This document shows, piece by piece, positions 61,261-64,000 of a stretch of 64,000 bases of DNA. The stretch is from assembly GCA_024278955.1 (NCBI GenBank), contig JAJRSE010000002.1, positions 124,001-188,000 on the forward strand, given 5' to 3'. The stretch is from Planctomycetota bacterium (GTDB lineage Bacteria; Planctomycetota; Planctomycetia; Pirellulales; Lacipirellulaceae). Numbering within the stretch: position 1 is the stretch's first letter; each line of letters starts with the position of its first letter. The notes below the pieces were generated by a model. The model saw only the letters and a program-made list of their open reading frames with translations. It was not told where the DNA came from and ran no database searches. Made by a program: the position numbers and the translations under genes.

Positions 61261-61500
61261 AAAAATCGTGGCACTCTTCAAACAGTTTTGCTATTTTCGA
61301 CTTGGATTAAAAGGATTTGAAACACGGAGGACACGGAGTTTTTCAACCTTTTTTCTGAACCGTTTTTATCGAAAAGGGATAAACGAGTGCTTTGTAATGA
61401 ATGAAAATCGAGGTTCAAGACATTGGAACTACTTGCTGACAAATAACTTCGAGTGTCTCGCATCTCAATTCTAAGCGTTGTCACAGCACCAGTTTCTTTC

Positions 61501-61523
61501 TCGGTGTTCTCTGTGCCTCCGTG
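61501..61523. repeat. Copy of the CACAGAGAACACCGA repeat family
   Basis: Reading the minus strand this is CACGGAGG followed by CACAGAGAACACCGA, the sequence found in the interior of 34282-34410 and, with changes, at 38292. A related inverted piece, ACACGGAGGACACGGAG, lies at 61322-61338. Confidence 0.6.
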
Positions 61524-61583
61524 TTTCTTTTTTTCCCCATGAACGGTTACAAGAAAAGAGCCCGGTAGCCTGAAGCCTCTCTC

Positions 61584-62057
61584 CTACTCAAGCTCTGCCA
61601 ACGCCTCGAGCACTTTTTCGTCGTGCCCGTCGACCTTCACGCGTTTCCAGACCTTGGCGACTTTTCCAGCTGCGTCGATTAAAAAGGTGCTCCGCTGGAT
61701 GCCCATCGATTTTTTGCCGTACATGTTTTTTTCGCGCCACGCGCCGTACTTGTCGGCGATTTTGTGGTCGTGGTCAGCCAGCAGGAGGAAATTCAGCTTG
61801 TATTTATCCCGAAATTTGACATGGCTCTCTACTCCATCCGGGCTGAGTCCAAATACTTTTGCCCCTAGTTTCTTGAGGGCTGCCTTTTGGTCGCGGAAGG
61901 CGCAGGCCTCGCGGGTGCAGCCAGGGGTGTCGTCTTTGGGATAGAAATAGAGCACAACGGGCCCCCCTAGTAGCTCTGAGAGGCGAACCTTCGTGCCATC
62001 GTCGGCGTCCAGTGTAAAGGCAGGGGCCTTCTGGCCCGGCTCAATCCAGTCGTTCAT
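61584..62057 (-). CDS. bcp: Thioredoxin-dependent thiol peroxidase (Bcp/PrxQ)
   Basis: A 157-residue cytoplasmic peroxiredoxin. The active-site block FYPKDDTPGCTREACAFRD contains the peroxidatic Cys and, five residues on, the resolving Cys of the PrxQ type; VESHVKFRDKYKLNFLLLAD and GIQRSTFLIDAAGKVAKVW also fit. It reduces hydroperoxides with electrons from thioredoxin (trxA and another thioredoxin gene are in this window). ATG 62057 is chosen (MNDWIEPGQKAP) with AGGT upstream; an in-frame ATG at 62072 is the alternative. It is divergent from rsfS. Confidence 0.95.
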   Translation of the reverse strand: MNDWIEPGQKAPAFTLDADDGTKVRLSELLGGPVVLYFYPKDDTPGCTREACAFRDQKAALKKLGAKVFGLSPDGVESHVKFRDKYKLNFLLLADHDHKIADKYGAWREKNMYGKKSMGIQRSTFLIDAAGKVAKVWKRVKVDGHDEKVLEALAELE

Positions 62058-62235
62058 TGCGTCTACCTGCATGGTAAAAGGGTGTAAGTGGCTACCATTG
62101 TATTGCGGACCTGCCGTGGGGGAAGCACTCGCGTTTCGACAACTTCAACTTTTGGCAAGGACAAAGCACTAGCGAGTAGCGGTATGCCATGGGTAGAATA
62201 GTAGGCTTTCACAGCCCTTTCACCGAAGAAACCCC

Positions 62236-62676
62236 GTGAGCCCTGTTATTACCGAATCGACGTCCACTCCTGAACAGACCGCCGACCGCAGCTTGCAGCT
62301 GGCGCTTGCCGCCGCGCGCACCGCCGAAGAAAACCGAGGCCAGGATGTCGTCGTGCTCGACATGCGCGGTATCACCCCGATTTTTGATTACTTCGTTCTC
62401 ACGACGGGCAACAGTCGCCGGCAGCTTCATGCCATCAGCGAAGAAATTGACCATTGCCTGGAAGACGATCTCGGCGATAGCCGAATGGGCATCGAAGGCT
62501 ACAACGAAAGCCGCTGGATCTTGCTCGACTACGGCACGGTTGTTATCCATATCTTCGATGAGGAAATGCGAGAGTACTACGCACTCGAAGACTTTTGGAG
62601 CGGAGCCCAACGAGTCGCGTTGCCTTGGAAGAGCGACCAAGAGCTCGCGACCGATCAAGAACCCGCGACCGAATAG
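62236..62676 (+). CDS. rsfS: Ribosomal silencing factor RsfS
   Basis: A 146-residue protein starting with GTG. Landmarks DVVVLDMRGITPIFDYFVLTTGNSRRQLHAISEEI and the tryptophan block SRWILLDYGTVVIHIFDEEMREYYALEDFW are diagnostic of the RsfS/Iojap/YbeB family. RsfS binds uL14 on the large subunit and blocks joining of the subunits during starvation. Directly upstream of argS, 78 bp apart. Confidence 0.95.
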   Translation: MSPVITESTSTPEQTADRSLQLALAAARTAEENRGQDVVVLDMRGITPIFDYFVLTTGNSRRQLHAISEEIDHCLEDDLGDSRMGIEGYNESRWILLDYGTVVIHIFDEEMREYYALEDFWSGAQRVALPWKSDQELATDQEPATE

Positions 62677-62754
62677 GAACGAGCCAACCTTTTCGCAATT
62701 TTCGCGTTCTTTCGCGAGCACTATTCCCTTCTCAACGCTCTTTGTTGACTTTCC

Positions 62755-64000
62755 ATGAACTTACTTGCAGACCTTCGTCGCCGTTTTCGTATCGCACTCG
62801 AATTGCTTGACACGGGCGCTGGCGAAGTAGCAGACATGGTGCTGCCCAGCAAAGATCCCAAATTTGGCGACTACCAAGCCAACTGCGCCATGCCGCTTGG
62901 CAAACGTCTTGGTCGTCCTCCGCGAGAAATTGCTCAGGAAATTGTCGATCGACTCGACGTTGCCGATTTGTGCGATCCGCCCGAGATTGCAGGCCCTGGC
63001 TTCATCAACTTGCGTATCAAAGACGATTGGCTGCTCAAAAATCTTTCGCAGAAGGTCCCCGATCAAACCCAGCTCGGCGTGGTGCCGACCGAGCAGCCGC
63101 GGACTTTTGTGATCGATTTTTCTTCGCCCAATGTTGCCAAGCCGATGCACGTCGGCCATATCCGATCGACCGTCATCGGCGACGCCCTTTGTCGCATCTT
63201 GCGACAGTTGGGGCATCGCGTGATCAGCGACAACCACATTGGCGACTGGGGCACTCAGTTCGGCATGATTATTTACGGCTATAAAAATTTTGCCGACGAC
63301 CAGGCATTTGAAAAAGACACGGTTGGAGAGCTGAGCCGGCTCTACAAGCTGGTCAACCAACTGGTCGAGTATCACGTGATCCGCGAGAAAAAAATTCCCG
63401 CTATTGAGCAACAAATCGTTGAACTGGCTGCTCGGCTTGAGCAAATGCACGATGCGACCGAGCTTGAGGATCCCAAAGATCGCAAGAAAGCCGACAAGCG
63501 TCATCGGCAAGCCGAAGGACAATTGGTCGAATTAAGAGCTACCCTCGACAGCTTGCGAAACCATCTTTCCGCTGTCGAAAACGATTCGCTGCTTGGCCCC
63601 TTGGCCAGCGAACACGCCCAAATTGGTTCTGCTGTCTTGGCCGAGACCGCCGCCTTGCATGCAGGCGACCAAACCAATCAATCGCTTTGGGATCGCTTCC
63701 TACCCGCTTGCCTAGAAAGCATTGACGAAACTTATCAGCGTTTGAACGTAACCTTCGACCACGCCCTCGGCGAAAGCTTCTATCACGACCGGTTGGCCGG
63801 CGTCGTCGAAGACCTGACCGAGCGTGGCCTGGTTCGCGAAAGCGAAGGGGCGAAGTGCGTTTTTCTGAAAGACGACGACGCCCCGTTTATCGTTCAAAAA
63901 AAGGACGGTGCATTTCTCTACGCCACTACCGATTTGGCGACCGTCGAGTACCGGATGAGCGAGTGGACGCCCGACGCAATGATTTATGTCGTCGACCATC
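62755..64000 (+). CDS. argS: Arginyl-tRNA synthetase (3' part cut by window edge)
   Basis: About 415 N-terminal residues are visible from ATG 62755 to the right edge. The additional N-terminal domain (ADLRRRFRIALELL... PKFGDYQANCAM) is followed by the class I catalytic start VIDFSSPNVAKPMHVGHIRST with the HIGH-type HVGH, then GDWGTQFGMIIYGYK and DGAFLYATTDLATVEYR. It charges tRNA-Arg. An insertion of about 110 residues, helical and charged, lies between the HVGH region and the LYATTD motif. The KMSKS and anticodon-binding regions are outside the window. Confidence 0.96.
   Translation, partial: MNLLADLRRRFRIALELLDTGAGEVADMVLPSKDPKFGDYQANCAMPLGKRLGRPPREIAQEIVDRLDVADLCDPPEIAGPGFINLRIKDDWLLKNLSQKVPDQTQLGVVPTEQPRTFVIDFSSPNVAKPMHVGHIRSTVIGDALCRILRQLGHRVISDNHIGDWGTQFGMIIYGYKNFADDQAFEKDTVGELSRLYKLVNQLVEYHVIREKKIPAIEQQIVELAARLEQMHDATELEDPKDRKKADKRHRQAEGQLVELRATLDSLRNHLSAVENDSLLGPLASEHAQIGSAVLAETAALHAGDQTNQSLWDRFLPACLESIDETYQRLNVTFDHALGESFYHDRLAGVVEDLTERGLVRESEGAKCVFLKDDDAPFIVQKKDGAFLYATTDLATVEYRMSEWTPDAMIYVVDH

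Larger units (their letters stand above)
60693..61583. other. Gene-poor repeat region before bcp
   Basis: About 890 bp with no family-recognisable gene. It contains a possible 27-codon ORF with a strong ribosome site (60730-60813, plus strand), the MITE-like copy 61167-61260, two copies of CACGGAG-type repeat (61324-61340, 61501-61523) and a 13-bp sequence CTAGTGCTTTGTC (61130-61142) seen inverted at 62160-62172. Confidence 0.5.

Noticed and set aside
61278..61484. Small frames on both strands near 61.3-61.5 kb
   Set aside because: They overlap repeats, have no ribosome site and are not similar to any recognised family.

Overview
The window reads as chromosomal DNA of a free-living planctomycete, most likely of the Pirellulales group. 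The evidence is indirect but consistent: a complete set of flagellar export-stage and hook-filament genes whose FliD, FlgL and flagellin are strongly enlarged with repeats; a futalosine-pathway (MqnD-type) menaquinone gene; a stand-alone formylmethanofuran:tetrahydromethanopterin formyltransferase, a methanogen/methylotroph-type C1 enzyme known from planctomycetes; a GYF-domain/GspE fusion; and many small dispersed palindromic repeats between genes. Everything was read by eye. No database search, structure prediction or base-composition calculation was run.

Layout. 1-6.0 kb: leftward housekeeping genes trxA, rpmG and recJ (cut by the left edge), a rightward thioredoxin-fold gene, then a tight leftward run mqnD - M20 amidohydrolase - YbdK-type ligase. 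6.2-24.5 kb: one long leftward flagellar block, in order of transcription flgF, flgG, flgA, flgH, flgI, flgJ-like, flgN, flgK, flgL, fliW, csrA, fliC, fliD, fliS. It codes for rod, P/L rings, hook-filament junction, filament, cap and chaperones, plus the CsrA/FliW pair that usually controls flagellin translation. flgL is cut in two by an in-frame TAG. 24.7-29.6 kb: hemC, a DUF502 membrane protein, a ComF-type phosphoribosyltransferase, an LptF/G-type permease and a cyclophilin.

29.6-38.7 kb is an accessory, repeat-rich stretch: a 129-bp MITE-like element, a roughly 220-bp dispersed repeat present twice, several hairpin repeats, an AT-richer SulP anion transporter behind a small secreted protein, the GYF-GspE ATPase, and a three-gene operon of von Willebrand A protein, PP2C phosphatase and helix-hairpin-helix protein kinase. 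That operon matches the phospho-signalling 'TerY-P triad' architecture and is the best candidate here for a poorly characterised system. 38.7-43.1 kb holds an exported ankyrin protein and a very large exported HEAT-like protein in overlapping genes.

43.4-50.6 kb is an intact phosphate regulon (phoR-pstS-pstC-pstA-pstB-phoU-phoB) with a Pho-box-like direct repeat just before pstS. 50.6-60.7 kb: cutA, an SLBB polysaccharide-export protein with a TPR lipoprotein, a metallo-beta-lactamase-fold nuclease-like protein, an S1-domain protein, a secreted amidohydrolase, ftr, an STN-domain exported protein, a fused relic of a toxin-antitoxin pair, and a PilZ-like protein. 60.7-64 kb: a gene-poor repeat stretch, then bcp, rsfS and argS (cut by the right edge).
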